This document shows, piece by piece, positions 1 to 8,271 of a stretch of 64,000 nucleotides of DNA (position 1 is the stretch's first letter; the number at the start of each line of letters is the position of its first letter). This stretch comes from Acetobacter pasteurianus subsp. pasteurianus LMG 1262 = NBRC 106471 (GTDB lineage Bacteria > Pseudomonadota > Alphaproteobacteria > Acetobacterales > Acetobacteraceae). The translations under genes were made by a program, and so were the position numbers. Location: positions 62,001 to 126,000 of the forward strand of contig NZ_CADO01000067.1 of the NCBI RefSeq assembly GCF_000285275.1, in the 5' to 3' direction. The notes beneath the pieces are model-generated. The model made no database searches, had not been told where the DNA came from, and saw only the letters and a list, made by a program, of their open reading frames with translations.

Positions 1-315
1 AATGATAGGATCATTAGCATTTTCAGTCGCAAGGAAAATGTCATCGCTTAGATTATAAAACAAGTCATGAGCGATTTTAATATTAAGGGCAACGGGTGCT
101 TCATCCTTAGAAGCGATTGCTTCTGCGATTGCTTCATTAGCTAGTGTCTCTGCCTCATTAGCTAGCTTTCTAAAAAAGGACTTCGGAGGCACAGGTATCT
201 TAGATTCTACCAGTTTACGGGCTGAATCCATGACAGCATTACGTACAGAGCCGGGATGCCAAGTTGCATTGTGATGGACGATGGAATCGTTTGGCATAAC
301 AAAATTCTGCTTCAT
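1..315 (-). CDS. Hypothetical protein, 3' end cut by window edge
   Basis: An open frame runs from an ATG at 315 to the window edge without a stop (105 codons); an in-frame ATG at 297 is an alternative start. I do not recognise the product. The visible part is soluble-looking and polar, with no signal peptide or membrane segment. A helical Ala/Glu/Asn-rich stretch around residues 49-66 contains a near-repeat (ANEAETLANEAIAEAI). No clear ribosome-binding site precedes either start. The surrounding DNA is visibly more AT-rich than the rest of the window. The frame could be a real accessory gene or the start of a decayed one. Confidence 0.45.
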   Translation of the reverse strand, partial: MKQNFVMPNDSIVHHNATWHPGSVRNAVMDSARKLVESKIPVPPKSFFRKLANEAETLANEAIAEAIASKDEAPVALNIKIAHDLFYNLSDDIFLATENANDPII

Positions 316-1022
316 GGAAGTGTTGGTTGGTGATCTGAAATTTACCTTAATGCATATAGAAAGGCATTTAGGCATCACATACAAGCGCTCAAAATTTGTG
401 GGTAATCCTGTGGGTATCTGCATATAATTTATTTTTAATTATTTCTTATAATCAAATACTTATTAACCTATCCTGACCGACACCCCATCCGCCAACTATA
501 CTTCTCCAAAATTTTTAATATCTTTGCAAAACGCTCAGTTTTGCTCCCGTATCAGGGCTTCCATGTAAGTGGGAATGGGCAAACACACTTTCTCGGCTAG
601 ACCTTTAGAGTCTTCCGCTTTTGCGGGGCCAAGCAGGAAGAGAGCATATTTTTTGTGAGAAACAGCTCAGCTTGAGCAAAAAAGAGCGCAGGGAACCCGT
701 AATTTTTAGATCATAGGAGCCATACAGGTTCTGCGTTTATGTTTTTTAGTGGGTTTCTGCGGCTTTTTTCTCGGTCGCCAGGCATCCATGCCGCAGGCAG
801 TGGCGGTGCAAAAATTCAGTCTTGTTGCCCCATGAATTTTCACGCTGCCAAGGTGACCATTTATGGCCAAGAAGGCGGCATATCAGGCGGGATCTGAACC
901 ATCTCATCTTATGTGCTTTCTTTACCTTACGTGTTTGCCAATGGAATTTGGAAAGCGAGCAGAGGCAAAGGCATTTAAGGTAAAAATGTATAATTTTCTA
1001 GGGCAACGCCTGCATATGCCGT
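316..1022. other. AT-rich stretch with no intact gene
   Basis: No convincing intact gene is seen in these 700 bases, and the first half is clearly AT-rich. On the minus strand one frame stays protein-like from about 882 to 535 but carries a TAA at 706-708 and a TGA at 667-669. Its last 43 codons read like real protein, with LAEKVCLPIPTYMEALIREQ before the final stop at 535-537. This could be the remains of a decayed gene, but I recognise no family. A short plus-strand frame from 863 runs into the dedA tail and is probably spurious. Confidence 0.3.
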
Positions 1023-1661
1023 TCAGGCTGGTGGGAACTGCCCCGTCTTTGCTTCGGCAAGGGCGCGCTGCATCAGTTTCTTCTCATTCTTTTTGAGGAA
1101 GATGGCGCTCCCGATAATAAAGATAACCCCTATAACGCCCACACACGTTCCGACTGTGCCAGACAATTTGGTAATCTGATTACCCAGTATGTATGTGCCG
1201 ATAGCGTAGCCACCAGCCCAGCAAGTGCCGCCAAGGGCGTTAAACAGCATAAAGCGCGGCCAACGCAACTGGCATGCGCCTGCAAGCAATGCCACAAACA
1301 CGCGCGCAACAGAGATAAAGCGGCCAAAGAAAACAATGGCATCGCCATGATGGTGAAACAGATATTCCCCTACCAGAAGGCGATCAGCTGTCAGGCCAAT
1401 TTTGGCGCCGTGTTTTTGTAAAAGGGGTAGCCCAACATGGCGCCCGATCAGATAACCCAGATTATCCCCGATAATGGCACCCAGAACCGCAGCCGCAGTA
1501 ATGCCCTCAATACCCAGATGGTGGGTTTTAAGGCTGTAAAGTGCAGCCGTGATAATGCAGGTTTCCGCCGGTAAGGGCAGGCCCATGCTTTCCATCATGA
1601 CAATGATGGTGACAATTCCATATCCATAATGCTGCAGCAGATAGTCGAGATGCTCAAGCAG
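1023..1661 (-). CDS. DedA family (VTT domain) inner-membrane protein
   Basis: DedA proteins are polytopic inner-membrane proteins linked to lipid-carrier (undecaprenyl-phosphate) recycling and envelope homeostasis. The motif ESMGLPLPAET matches the conserved E-x-x-x-LPLP-x-E signature, followed by a FGRF motif and glycine-rich membrane helices including GGTCWAGGYAIG. The first ATG is at 1598 and would give 191 aa. The frame stays open upstream, and the extra residues (LLEHLDYLLQHYGYGIVTII) are exactly what a DedA N-terminus looks like. I therefore extend it to a CTG at 1661, which has AAGGA about nine bases upstream; no ATG, GTG or TTG is available between. The family call is firm; the start is inferred. 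It is a single gene facing away from the ubiH-like gene. Confidence 0.8.
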   Translation of the reverse strand: MLEHLDYLLQHYGYGIVTIIVMMESMGLPLPAETCIITAALYSLKTHHLGIEGITAAAVLGAIIGDNLGYLIGRHVGLPLLQKHGAKIGLTADRLLVGEYLFHHHGDAIVFFGRFISVARVFVALLAGACQLRWPRFMLFNALGGTCWAGGYAIGTYILGNQITKLSGTVGTCVGVIGVIFIIGSAIFLKKNEKKLMQRALAEAKTGQFPPA

Positions 1662-1955
1662 GGGGAATAATCCTTAGAGTGTGCGATGAAGGTAAAAAAG
1701 TTGGCAAACCATGATGGAATCCAAAAAAGCAGGCTAGTGGCTTTCGTGCATGGCAAGATTGCGCCTTAAGCCATTATGGCTTTTCTGGGTGGGGTGAAGG
1801 TTTTTGGATGAACCTAACTCTCTGTAGTTTCATGTCTTTTTTGGTTGTTTGATACAAATTCATTACAAGCGTAGGGGGCTGGTGTATAGACTGCTCCTTA
1901 ATTGGAGAAGATGCGCCCAGAAAGTATGGCGCTTGTGAGCTAAGGAACGAAACCC

Positions 1956-3206
1956 ATGCATCAGACAGCCCATGCCGAACACGCAGCGGCAGCACACGCG
2001 CAGATGCCCATTTCAGATGTAGATGTCTGCATTATTGGTGCTGGGCCTGTTGGGGGAACCTTGGCCTGCCATTTGGCGCAGGCGGGTATCAAAGTGGCCG
2101 TGGTGGACAAGGCGGATCTCCCCCCCATGGAAGACCCGGATTTTGATGGCCGAGCCTATGCCATTGCTGCTGGCCCAAAAGCATATCTGGAAGAGGCCGG
2201 TGTGTGGGAAGCTCTGCCGCTGCCGTCCTGCCCGATTGAGGATATTCTTGTAACGGATGGTCGGCCGGGTGAGCCTGCATCACCGTTGTTTCTGGAGTTC
2301 ACGCGTGAAGATGCCAATCAGCCATTTGGGTGGATGATTGAGGCACGTTCTTTGCGCGTGGCTTTGAACGCCAGCCTGCATACTACGCCAGAAATTACAC
2401 TGCTGGCCCCGGCTGAAGCCACCATTGTGCGGCGCAAGGAGGGGGCAACAGTAACCCTGCATGATGGGCGCAGCTTTAAGGCAAAGCTAGTTGTTGCAGC
2501 TGATGGGCGTAAAAGCCGTTTGCGCTCTCAGGCTGGTATTCCGCTTACCCGTTTGTCCTATGGTCAAACGGCCATTGTTTGCGCCATTGCGCACGAATTC
2601 CCGCATGATAACAGCGCGCTCGAACACTTCCTGCCCGCAGGGCCGTTTGCGCAACTGCCTTTGCCGGGTAATGAGGAGCATCCTTACATGTCCGCCATTG
2701 TATGGAGCGATCACGATGGCTTGGCAGAGCGTTTTGCAGCATTGCCAGATGATGTGTTTGCCATGCAGCTTCAGCGCCGGATGGGTAATAACCGTTTAGG
2801 GCAGGTGAAGCCTGTTGGGCGGCGGTGGACGTATCCTCTGTCTGCCCAGTATGCCCAGCGTTATACGGATACGCGTATGGTGCTGGTGGGGGATGCGGCA
2901 CATGGTATCCACCCCATAGCCGGGCAGGGGCTTAACCTGGGTTTTCGTGATATTATTGCGCTGAGCAAGATTTTGATTGCGGCACATAAGCGCGGTAAGG
3001 ATTTGGGAGCGCCTGAGCTTTTGGCGCGTTATCAGGCAGAATGCCGCCCGGCCAATATGCTTATGCTTGCAGCAACCGATGTGCTGGACAGGCTGTTCAG
3101 TAACAATAACCCAGTTTTAAGGTTTGCGCGCGATGTTGGTATTGCGGGTGTGAACCGTTTGCCTGGCCTGCGTAAAGCCTTTGTAAAGCACGCTATGGGA
3201 TTGTAA
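1956..3206 (+). CDS. UbiH/UbiF/COQ6-family FAD-dependent hydroxylase
   Basis: This is a flavoprotein monooxygenase of the family that hydroxylates the ubiquinone ring, acting at the inner face of the membrane. The three fingerprints are present: the dinucleotide fold GAGPVG at residues 28-33, the DG motif VVAADGRKSR in the middle, and the GD motif LVGDAAHGIHPIAGQGLNLG around residues 310-328 that binds the FAD ribityl chain. At 416 aa the length is normal. The histidine/alanine-rich first 17 residues are not typical, so a later start is possible. The gene is followed two bases later by cysE, so the two are probably co-transcribed. Which ring position it hydroxylates (UbiH, UbiF, UbiI or UbiL type) cannot be told by eye. 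Confidence 0.85.
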   Translation: MHQTAHAEHAAAAHAQMPISDVDVCIIGAGPVGGTLACHLAQAGIKVAVVDKADLPPMEDPDFDGRAYAIAAGPKAYLEEAGVWEALPLPSCPIEDILVTDGRPGEPASPLFLEFTREDANQPFGWMIEARSLRVALNASLHTTPEITLLAPAEATIVRRKEGATVTLHDGRSFKAKLVVAADGRKSRLRSQAGIPLTRLSYGQTAIVCAIAHEFPHDNSALEHFLPAGPFAQLPLPGNEEHPYMSAIVWSDHDGLAERFAALPDDVFAMQLQRRMGNNRLGQVKPVGRRWTYPLSAQYAQRYTDTRMVLVGDAAHGIHPIAGQGLNLGFRDIIALSKILIAAHKRGKDLGAPELLARYQAECRPANMLMLAATDVLDRLFSNNNPVLRFARDVGIAGVNRLPGLRKAFVKHAMGL

Positions 3207-3208
3207 AA

Positions 3209-4078
3209 ATGGACGCAGCAACGCATGACGGCGCTCAAGCTGCCGTCAAAGCCAGCCATTTTGATGAAGACAGTTCAATCTGCGCGCCTCAACTCAATGT
3301 TTTGTGGCAGCAGATGACGCAGCAGGCCTGTGTTTGCCATGATCCGTTGGTGAAAGGGTTGTTGGCAACAGGTGTGCGCAGCCATTCAGATTTTTCTTCT
3401 GCGCTGGCAGCGTTGATCGGGCGCAAGCTGGGGGATCGGTCTGTGGCGTCCGATGCTTTGGCGGAGCTTGTTAAAGAAGGCTTTGATGCAGAGCCGGATA
3501 TTGTATGCGCTGCCGCTGCCGATTTGCTGGCGATTCGAGAAAGAGACCCCGCATGCCCGGATTTTGTAACGCCGTTTCTGTTCTTTAAGGGCTATCAGGC
3601 AGTTCAGACCTATCGGGTGGCACATTGGCTATGGGCGGAGGGGCGGCGCCATCTGGCGTTACACCTGCAAAGCCGTGCATCAGAACTGTTTGCTGTAGAT
3701 ATTCACCCATCAGCGCGTCTTGGTCGGCGTATTTTGTTTGACCACGGTACGGGCATTGTTGTGGGGGAAACCTGCATTATTGAGGATGATGTCTCCATTT
3801 TGCAGAACGTTACACTGGGTGGCACAGGTAAACATTCTGGAGACAGGCACCCTAAGGTGCGGCGTGGCGTGCTTATTGGTGCTGGCGCCAAGGTTTTGGG
3901 AAATATTGAAATTGGAGAGGGCGCTAAAATTGGCGCTGGTTCCATTGTGCTGGAGCCTGTACCGCCCTTTACAACGGTTGTAGGTAATCCGGCCCGTAAG
4001 GTGGGTGTGCGCCATACCGGGCGTATGCCTGCACTGAATATGGATCAGACTCTTCCGCCGATCGATTATATTATCTGA
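3209..4078 (+). CDS. cysE: Serine O-acetyltransferase
   Basis: Makes O-acetylserine from serine and acetyl-CoA, the first step of cysteine synthesis in the cytoplasm. The N-terminal half carries the helical SATase domain, including DPACPDFVTPFLFFKGYQA with the conserved Asp-Pro and YQ residues. The C-terminal half is a left-handed beta-helix of hexapeptide repeats (IHPSARLGRRILFDHGTGIV, then ETCIIEDDVSILQNVTLGGT). The pattern is that of CysE rather than a generic acetyltransferase. At 289 aa it is slightly longer than the E. coli enzyme. The start follows the ubiH-like stop by two bases with no obvious Shine-Dalgarno, suggesting translational coupling. A strong terminator lies 17 bases downstream. 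Confidence 0.93.
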   Translation: MDAATHDGAQAAVKASHFDEDSSICAPQLNVLWQQMTQQACVCHDPLVKGLLATGVRSHSDFSSALAALIGRKLGDRSVASDALAELVKEGFDAEPDIVCAAAADLLAIRERDPACPDFVTPFLFFKGYQAVQTYRVAHWLWAEGRRHLALHLQSRASELFAVDIHPSARLGRRILFDHGTGIVVGETCIIEDDVSILQNVTLGGTGKHSGDRHPKVRRGVLIGAGAKVLGNIEIGEGAKIGAGSIVLEPVPPFTTVVGNPARKVGVRHTGRMPALNMDQTLPPIDYII

Positions 4079-4094
4079 ATGGAAATAAGATATG

Positions 4095-4135
4095 ATTACT
4101 GAAGGAAATATATTTTCCTTCAGTAATGTCTTTTT
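4095..4135 (+). terminator. Bidirectional terminator between cysE and the PII gene
   Basis: A perfect 14-bp stem (ATTACTGAAGGAAA at 4095-4108 and its complement at 4114-4127) with a 5-base loop is followed by a T run at 4131-4135. It sits between two converging genes and has A/T-rich flanks on both sides, so it can serve both. Confidence 0.85.
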
Positions 4136-4162
4136 AAAGTAACGTAGCGCGCGAAAACTTGA

Positions 4163-4501
4163 TTACAGAGCACTTTCGCCAGATTCTTTTGTGCGAATAC
4201 GCACTGCGCGTGAAATATCACTTACAAAAATCTTGCCATCACCAATTTTGCCAGTATGCGCTGCTGTGGCAATGGCTTCTACAACCATGTCTTCCATGTC
4301 ATCTTTGATAACAATTTCAACCTTGATTTTGGGCAGAAAACTGATGCGATATTCTGCACCACGGTAAATCTCGGTCTGTCCGCGTTGCCGGCCAAAGCCT
4401 TTCACTTCAGAAACTGTTAACCCCTGAATACCTAAAGGGGCCAGAGCTTCGCGCACGTCATCAAGTTTGAAAGGCTTGATAATCGCAGTAACCAGTTTCA
4501 T
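4163..4501 (-). CDS. glnB: Nitrogen regulatory PII protein
   Basis: A 112-aa PII signal protein, the normal length. It senses 2-oxoglutarate, ATP/ADP and, through uridylylation, glutamine. The T-loop contains IYRGAEY with the uridylylated Tyr51, and the B-loop TGKIGDGKI lies at residues 83-91. GGAG lies about ten bases before the ATG. It is a single gene with no glnA or amtB next to it in this window, so glnB versus glnK cannot be decided from context; the sequence reads closer to GlnB. It presumably feeds the NtrB/NtrC pair encoded at about 20 kb. Confidence 0.9.
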   Translation of the reverse strand: MKLVTAIIKPFKLDDVREALAPLGIQGLTVSEVKGFGRQRGQTEIYRGAEYRISFLPKIKVEIVIKDDMEDMVVEAIATAAHTGKIGDGKIFVSDISRAVRIRTKESGESAL

Positions 4502-4687
4502 GCGCTCTTTACTCCATTAAATGTCCGTCTATTCCGTTTCGATAGTGACATATTAAATTGGCTTGCGCTAGGCGAATATTTGGTGAGCGTAAATGTGAAT
4601 GCTAAGACCGGCATATACATGCGCGTTTCCGGTTTTTCGTATCTGTCGGTTAGGCGTCCATAACACCACACAGCAGCGTACTGCTTA

Positions 4688-4730
4688 AAAAGCCGTGGCC
4701 TAGCGGAAGGGCCACAGCTTTTTTTGTTGG
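4688..4730 (+). terminator. Strong intrinsic terminator with no upstream gene on its strand
   Basis: An 11-bp stem with one mismatch (AAGCCGTGGCC / GGCCACAGCTT) and an 8-9 base loop is followed by seven T. It lies between the divergent PII gene (minus strand, starting at 4501) and a small plus-strand gene at 4802. Nothing on the plus strand between the cysE terminator and here encodes a protein. It therefore ends either a small RNA made from about 4560-4690 or a regulated leader of the downstream gene. Confidence 0.7.
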
Positions 4731-4801
4731 GCGGTTTTATAATTAAGCTTGCAATTTCCACAAGAACAAATACAGAACAAAGAAAAGATGAGGAGGATCT
4801 C

Positions 4802-5047
4802 ATGTCTTTGTCTGAACGTATTGTTTTTCAGCCGTTTGTCTGGCGTGGCACCAAATTAGAGGGTGGGGCTGCCATTTTGTGCCGTAACCCGGAAGATGCG
4901 CATCGCCGGATAGAAAAAGTGCGAGCGGGTATTCTTTCTGTGGCCGGAGCACTGGTGGTGCGTATGCAGGTGGATGAAGAAGCTGGAGATTATGGAGAAC
5001 CAGAATTTCTGGAACGCATTGGCAGCGTTCCAGAAATGGATGAGTAA
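4802..5047 (+). CDS. Small protein of unknown function (81 aa)
   Basis: The ATG at 4802 is chosen because a near-perfect ribosome site (GAGGAGG) sits just upstream; longer in-frame starts at 4724 fall in the terminator and leader. The 81-aa product is soluble and acidic at its C-terminus (ending PEMDE), with no signal peptide, cysteines in a metal pattern or repeats. I do not recognise the family. The segment NPEDAHRRIEKVRAGILSVA suggests an amphipathic helix. Good ribosome site, coding style and a dedicated terminator all argue it is a real gene. Confidence 0.7.
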   Translation: MSLSERIVFQPFVWRGTKLEGGAAILCRNPEDAHRRIEKVRAGILSVAGALVVRMQVDEEAGDYGEPEFLERIGSVPEMDE

Positions 5048-5062
5048 GTTTGGCGTTAAATG

Positions 5063-5107
5063 AAAGCCCCATACCTGCAAGAAACAAAACTTGCAGGTAT
5101 GAGGCTT
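5063..5107. terminator. Bidirectional terminator
   Basis: A long inverted repeat (AAAGCC, two mismatches, then ATACCTGCAAG; complement at 5089-5107) lies between the converging small gene at 4802 and the lipoprotein at 5139. Its outer arms are A-rich and T-rich, so it fits termination in both directions. Confidence 0.8.
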
Positions 5108-5138
5108 TATAAAAAGTGTGGTGTAAACCGTTGCGATA

Positions 5139-5390
5139 TTACGGTGAACCGCCAGCGCCTGTTCCCAGATAAGGTCCACTTGCCTTGAATGTATCAGGCC
5201 GGTAGCCATCATTTTCATCTAATGCCGGGCCGCCATGTGGGTTTTCGTCCTCATCCTCAATAATAGGCGGAGGAGCCTTCTGGTGCGCCTTGTCATGGAA
5301 CAAGGGCGTGCTGTCTGATGCAGGCTGCTCATGGCATGCAGTAAGCGCAAGCAGAAGACCAGCAAGAACGGTAGCGGATTTCAGTTTCAT
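5139..5390 (-). CDS. Small predicted lipoprotein
   Basis: An 83-aa product with a lipoprotein signal: basic MKLK, a hydrophobic stretch and the lipobox LTAC with Cys19. The start at 5390 is preferred over an ATG at 5405 because it places the signal correctly. The mature part is short, proline-rich and acidic (PPPIIEDEDENPHGG), likely disordered, ending GTGAGGSP. No family is recognised. It lies 39 bases after upp on the same strand and may share its transcript. Its place is probably the inner leaflet of the outer membrane or the periplasmic face of the inner membrane. Confidence 0.7.
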   Translation of the reverse strand: MKLKSATVLAGLLLALTACHEQPASDSTPLFHDKAHQKAPPPIIEDEDENPHGGPALDENDGYRPDTFKASGPYLGTGAGGSP

Positions 5391-5429
5391 ATCACGGATC
5401 CACAAAAATGCGTGCCAAATGGCAAGCGC

Positions 5430-6080
5430 TTAACGTGTGCCAAAAAGGCGATCACCAGCATCACCTAGGCCAGGAACGATGTAGCTGTGTTCGTCCAGAC
5501 CCCGATCAATAGAACATGTCATGATCTGCACATCAGGATGCGCTTTTTGCAGGCAGGCAATGCCTTCTGGGGTGGAAAGCAGGCAGGTAAACAGCAGCTT
5601 GCGCGCCCCTTTTTCCTTCAGCCGTGTAATAGCGGCTGCCGCGCTGTGCCCGGTTGCCAACATGGGATCAACAACAATACAGCGGCGGGAAGAAACCTGA
5701 GAAGGAAGCTTAAGATAATATTCTACGGCTTCCAGTGTTTCAGGGTCGCGGTACAAACCAATATGGCCAACCGGTGCAAAGGGCACCAAGTCCAGCATGC
5801 CATCTAACAGCCCGTTGCCAGCCCGCAGGATGGAAATAAAGCAAACATCCGGGCCTGCCAGTTGTTCACCCTGCATGGGTTCCAGTGGGGTTTGAATTTC
5901 TACTGGCTCTAATGGCAGCTCACGGGTGGCTTCGTAGCACATCAGCAAGCTAAGTTCGCGCACAAGGCGACGAAAACCGGCAGTAGAGGTTTCTGCGCGC
6001 CGCAAATGGGTCAATTTGTGCTTGATAAGCGGATGATCCAGCACAAGGGGAGGGAGGGGAGTAACAGCATGACTTGTCAT
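5430..6080 (-). CDS. upp: Uracil phosphoribosyltransferase
   Basis: Converts uracil and PRPP to UMP in the pyrimidine salvage pathway. Visible marks are [15 protein letters not shown] (the type I UPRT arginine and following loop), the PRPP-binding loop [17 protein letters not shown], and the uracil-binding end around [17 protein letters not shown] chose the ATG at 6080 because GAGGG lies just upstream and the protein then begins in typical UPRT fashion; an ATG six codons earlier has no ribosome site. The 216-aa length is normal. A small lipoprotein gene follows on the same strand. Confidence 0.94.
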   Translation of the reverse strand: MTSHAVTPLPPLVLDHPLIKHKLTHLRRAETSTAGFRRLVRELSLLMCYEATRELPLEPVEIQTPLEPMQGEQLAGPDVCFISILRAGNGLLDGMLDLVPFAPVGHIGLYRDPETLEAVEYYLKLPSQVSSRRCIVVDPMLATGHSAAAAITRLKEKGARKLLFTCLLSTPEGIACLQKAHPDVQIMTCSIDRGLDEHSYIVPGLGDAGDRLFGTR

Positions 6081-6182
6081 GCAACCCTCTATAATCATGG
6101 AAAAGCGGGTCTGCCACGTTTTCTTGCGGATGCAGAATATGTTTTATCCAGATTGTGCGGATAGAGAAAAAGGATAGCCATC

Positions 6183-7568
6183 ATGAAGCGTATCTGGATG
6201 GATGTGGAAGATCTGTTTACCTTTGCACAAGCAGGTGCACGGCTTACAGGTATTCAACGCGTTGTGCTGGAAATCTGTGCGGCCTTTATGGCTGATCCGC
6301 ATATGGCTGATCACGTTGGTTTTGTGCGGCATAATGTTCAGGGCACTGGTTTTGTGGTGGTGTCTTGGGCGCAAGTGCAGGCTGTGTGGCAAGCCCTTAG
6401 TGGGCAGGATACAGAGCAGCAAGAAAAAATGCAGATACGCAGCCTTTCTGCCTCACATAGTACAAACCAAAGTTTGCTGCAAAAGTGCGGGCAGCATGTC
6501 CCTGTTTCTGTGCGCGTTCCTGCCGGTAAGCTTATCCGAAATAGCCAAAGTGCGGTGCAGGCCGGAAGTGCGTTGGTGCGTGGTTTGTGGGGGCTAGCGT
6601 CTCACGCTTTGCGCAAAAAAGATAATCTGAACGTGCAGGGGCAGGCTTTTTCTCCCCAAAAGGGGGATATTCTGCTTTCTCTAGGGGCTTCATGGTCTCA
6701 TGCCATGTATCAAAAGCTGTTGCGACAGGGTCGGCAGCAATACGGCATGCGTATTGGGGTTTTGGTGCATGATCTGGTGCCGCTTTTGTGGCCAGAATGG
6801 TGCCAGCCGGGTTTGCCTGCGGTATTCCGGCGTTGGTATCAACAGGTGGTGCCGGAATGCGATGTTATTTTTGCTAATTCCGAATCTACCCAGAAAGATG
6901 TGCTGACTTACGCGCAACAAAGCGGCAAGCCTCTTTCTGTTCCCGTCATTGTTGTGCCTATGGGATGTGGGTTTTCTAAAGCAGACCCAGAAAGTGCATC
7001 AGCCTCTGTGCAAGAGCACATAAAACAGCTTGGGCCTTATGTTTTGTGTGCGGGCACGCTGGAAGTGCGTAAAAATCATGCGCTGTTAGTTAGGGTCTGG
7101 CGGCGGTTATTGCAGGAGCGGCCAGCCAATACCGTACCAAAGCTGGTGATTGCTGGCGGGCAAGGATGGCTGGTGGACGATCTGTTGCAGCAGCTTGAAA
7201 ATAGCGTGTGGCTGAATGGCCATGTTGTGTGGATAGATCGACCGTCTGATAGCTGTATGGCGCAGCTTTATAAGCAGGCGCAGTTTACGATTTTCCCCTC
7301 ATTTTATGAAGGCTGGGGCCTGCCGGTGACAGAAAGCCTGTATTGGGGAAAACCCAGCCTGACCGCATCAGCGTCTTCCCTGCCAGAAGCAGGTATGGGG
7401 CTGACAGAAATGTTTGACCCTGATAACGCATCGCAGGCATTGGAGCTTGTACGTAACGTTCTGGATCAGCCGCAGCGTCTTGCAGCCATGGAACAGCAGA
7501 TAAAGGCACATTTTCAGCCTACCAGCTGGAGCCAGGCAGCACAGACGCTGTGGCAGACAGTCATGTAA
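6183..7568 (+). CDS. Glycosyltransferase family 4 (GT-B fold)
   Basis: A 461-aa retaining GT-B glycosyltransferase. The C-terminal half has the hallmarks: VLCAGTLEVRKNHALL (the sugar-nucleotide domain entry) and FPSFYEGWGLPVTESLYWGKP with the E-x7-E pair that holds the donor. The N-terminus begins MKRIWMDVEDLF and includes a TGIQRVVLE acceptor-side segment seen in polysaccharide and LPS mannosyltransferases. No membrane anchor is seen. gpt follows 59 bases later and may be co-transcribed. Donor and acceptor cannot be told by eye; a surface polysaccharide role fits the sugar genes 1 kb further on. Confidence 0.82.
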   Translation: MKRIWMDVEDLFTFAQAGARLTGIQRVVLEICAAFMADPHMADHVGFVRHNVQGTGFVVVSWAQVQAVWQALSGQDTEQQEKMQIRSLSASHSTNQSLLQKCGQHVPVSVRVPAGKLIRNSQSAVQAGSALVRGLWGLASHALRKKDNLNVQGQAFSPQKGDILLSLGASWSHAMYQKLLRQGRQQYGMRIGVLVHDLVPLLWPEWCQPGLPAVFRRWYQQVVPECDVIFANSESTQKDVLTYAQQSGKPLSVPVIVVPMGCGFSKADPESASASVQEHIKQLGPYVLCAGTLEVRKNHALLVRVWRRLLQERPANTVPKLVIAGGQGWLVDDLLQQLENSVWLNGHVVWIDRPSDSCMAQLYKQAQFTIFPSFYEGWGLPVTESLYWGKPSLTASASSLPEAGMGLTEMFDPDNASQALELVRNVLDQPQRLAAMEQQIKAHFQPTSWSQAAQTLWQTVM

Positions 7569-7627
7569 TGGCCCGGCGGCACGACAGAAGCATTGTTTGC
7601 GGAATGGATGGAAAAGGGAACGCTTGA

Positions 7628-8113
7628 ATGGCTGTGAATTATGCCACGGTAACATGGGATCAGCTGCACCGTGATGCGCGTGCATTGGCAGAGGCGCTGA
7701 TGCCTAAAATGCCCATTAAAGGCATTGTGGCGGTAACACGCGGAGGTTTGATTCCCGCAGCCATTGCGGCGCGTGAACTGGGGTGCCGTCTGATAGAAAC
7801 AATTTCTGTCGTGACGTATGATGAAGAAAATATGGGCAAGCCCCAGATTATTAAGGAACCCGTTGCTGCAGGAGATGGTGAAGGTTTTCTGATTATTGAT
7901 GATCTGGTTGATTCTGGCGTAACCGCCCGTGTGGTGCGTGAAAAACTGCCCAAAGCCTTTTTTGCCTGCTTGTACGCCAAACCTGCGGGCAAGGAACTGA
8001 CAGACCTGTTTATTACAGAAGTGCCGCAGGATACCTGGGTTTTGTTCCCTTGGGATACAGCTCCTTTGTTTGTGCCGCCGCTGGCAAAAAGCAAAAAAAG
8101 CACGGTTGACTGA
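7628..8113 (+). CDS. gpt: Xanthine (guanine) phosphoribosyltransferase
   Basis: Purine salvage enzyme joining xanthine or guanine with PRPP. The PRPP loop FLIIDDLVDSGVTA at residues 87-100 is the Gpt form, with the Asp pair at 91-92. The N-terminal VAVTRGGLIPAA loop and the C-terminal base-binding stretch WVLFPWD also match. The 161-aa length is slightly more than E. coli Gpt. It lies after a glycosyltransferase gene and before tRNA-Pro. The nearby upp gives this region two base-salvage enzymes. Confidence 0.93.
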   Translation: MAVNYATVTWDQLHRDARALAEALMPKMPIKGIVAVTRGGLIPAAIAARELGCRLIETISVVTYDEENMGKPQIIKEPVAAGDGEGFLIIDDLVDSGVTARVVREKLPKAFFACLYAKPAGKELTDLFITEVPQDTWVLFPWDTAPLFVPPLAKSKKSTVD

Positions 8114-8171
8114 TTTTTTACAATCAGAGGGTTGCCATACTCCGAATAGGCGCTTAAACAAGCGCTCAGTT

Positions 8172-8248
8172 CGGGGCGTGGCGCAGCCTGGTAGCGCGCG
8201 TGTTTTGGGTACACGAGGCCCCCGGTTCGAGTCCGGGCGCCCCGACCA
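8172..8248 (+). tRNA. tRNA-Pro (anticodon TGG)
   Basis: A 77-base cloverleaf: acceptor stem CGGGGCG pairs with CGCCCCG, the anticodon stem CGTGT/ACACG encloses the loop TTTGGGT with anticodon TGG, and the T-arm reads CCCGG-TTCGAGT-CCGGG. The discriminator is A and CCA is encoded. Confidence 0.96.
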
Positions 8249-8271
8249 TAAATAAAGCGGGAGGCAACATC

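Noticed and set aside
863-1096. 77-aa plus-strand frame at the left end
   Set aside because: It overlaps the dedA 3' end on the opposite strand, has no ribosome site and no protein-like pattern.
1774-1995. 73-aa minus-strand frame before the UbiH-type gene
   Set aside because: It overlaps the start of that gene and is antisense to its promoter region; no homology-like features.
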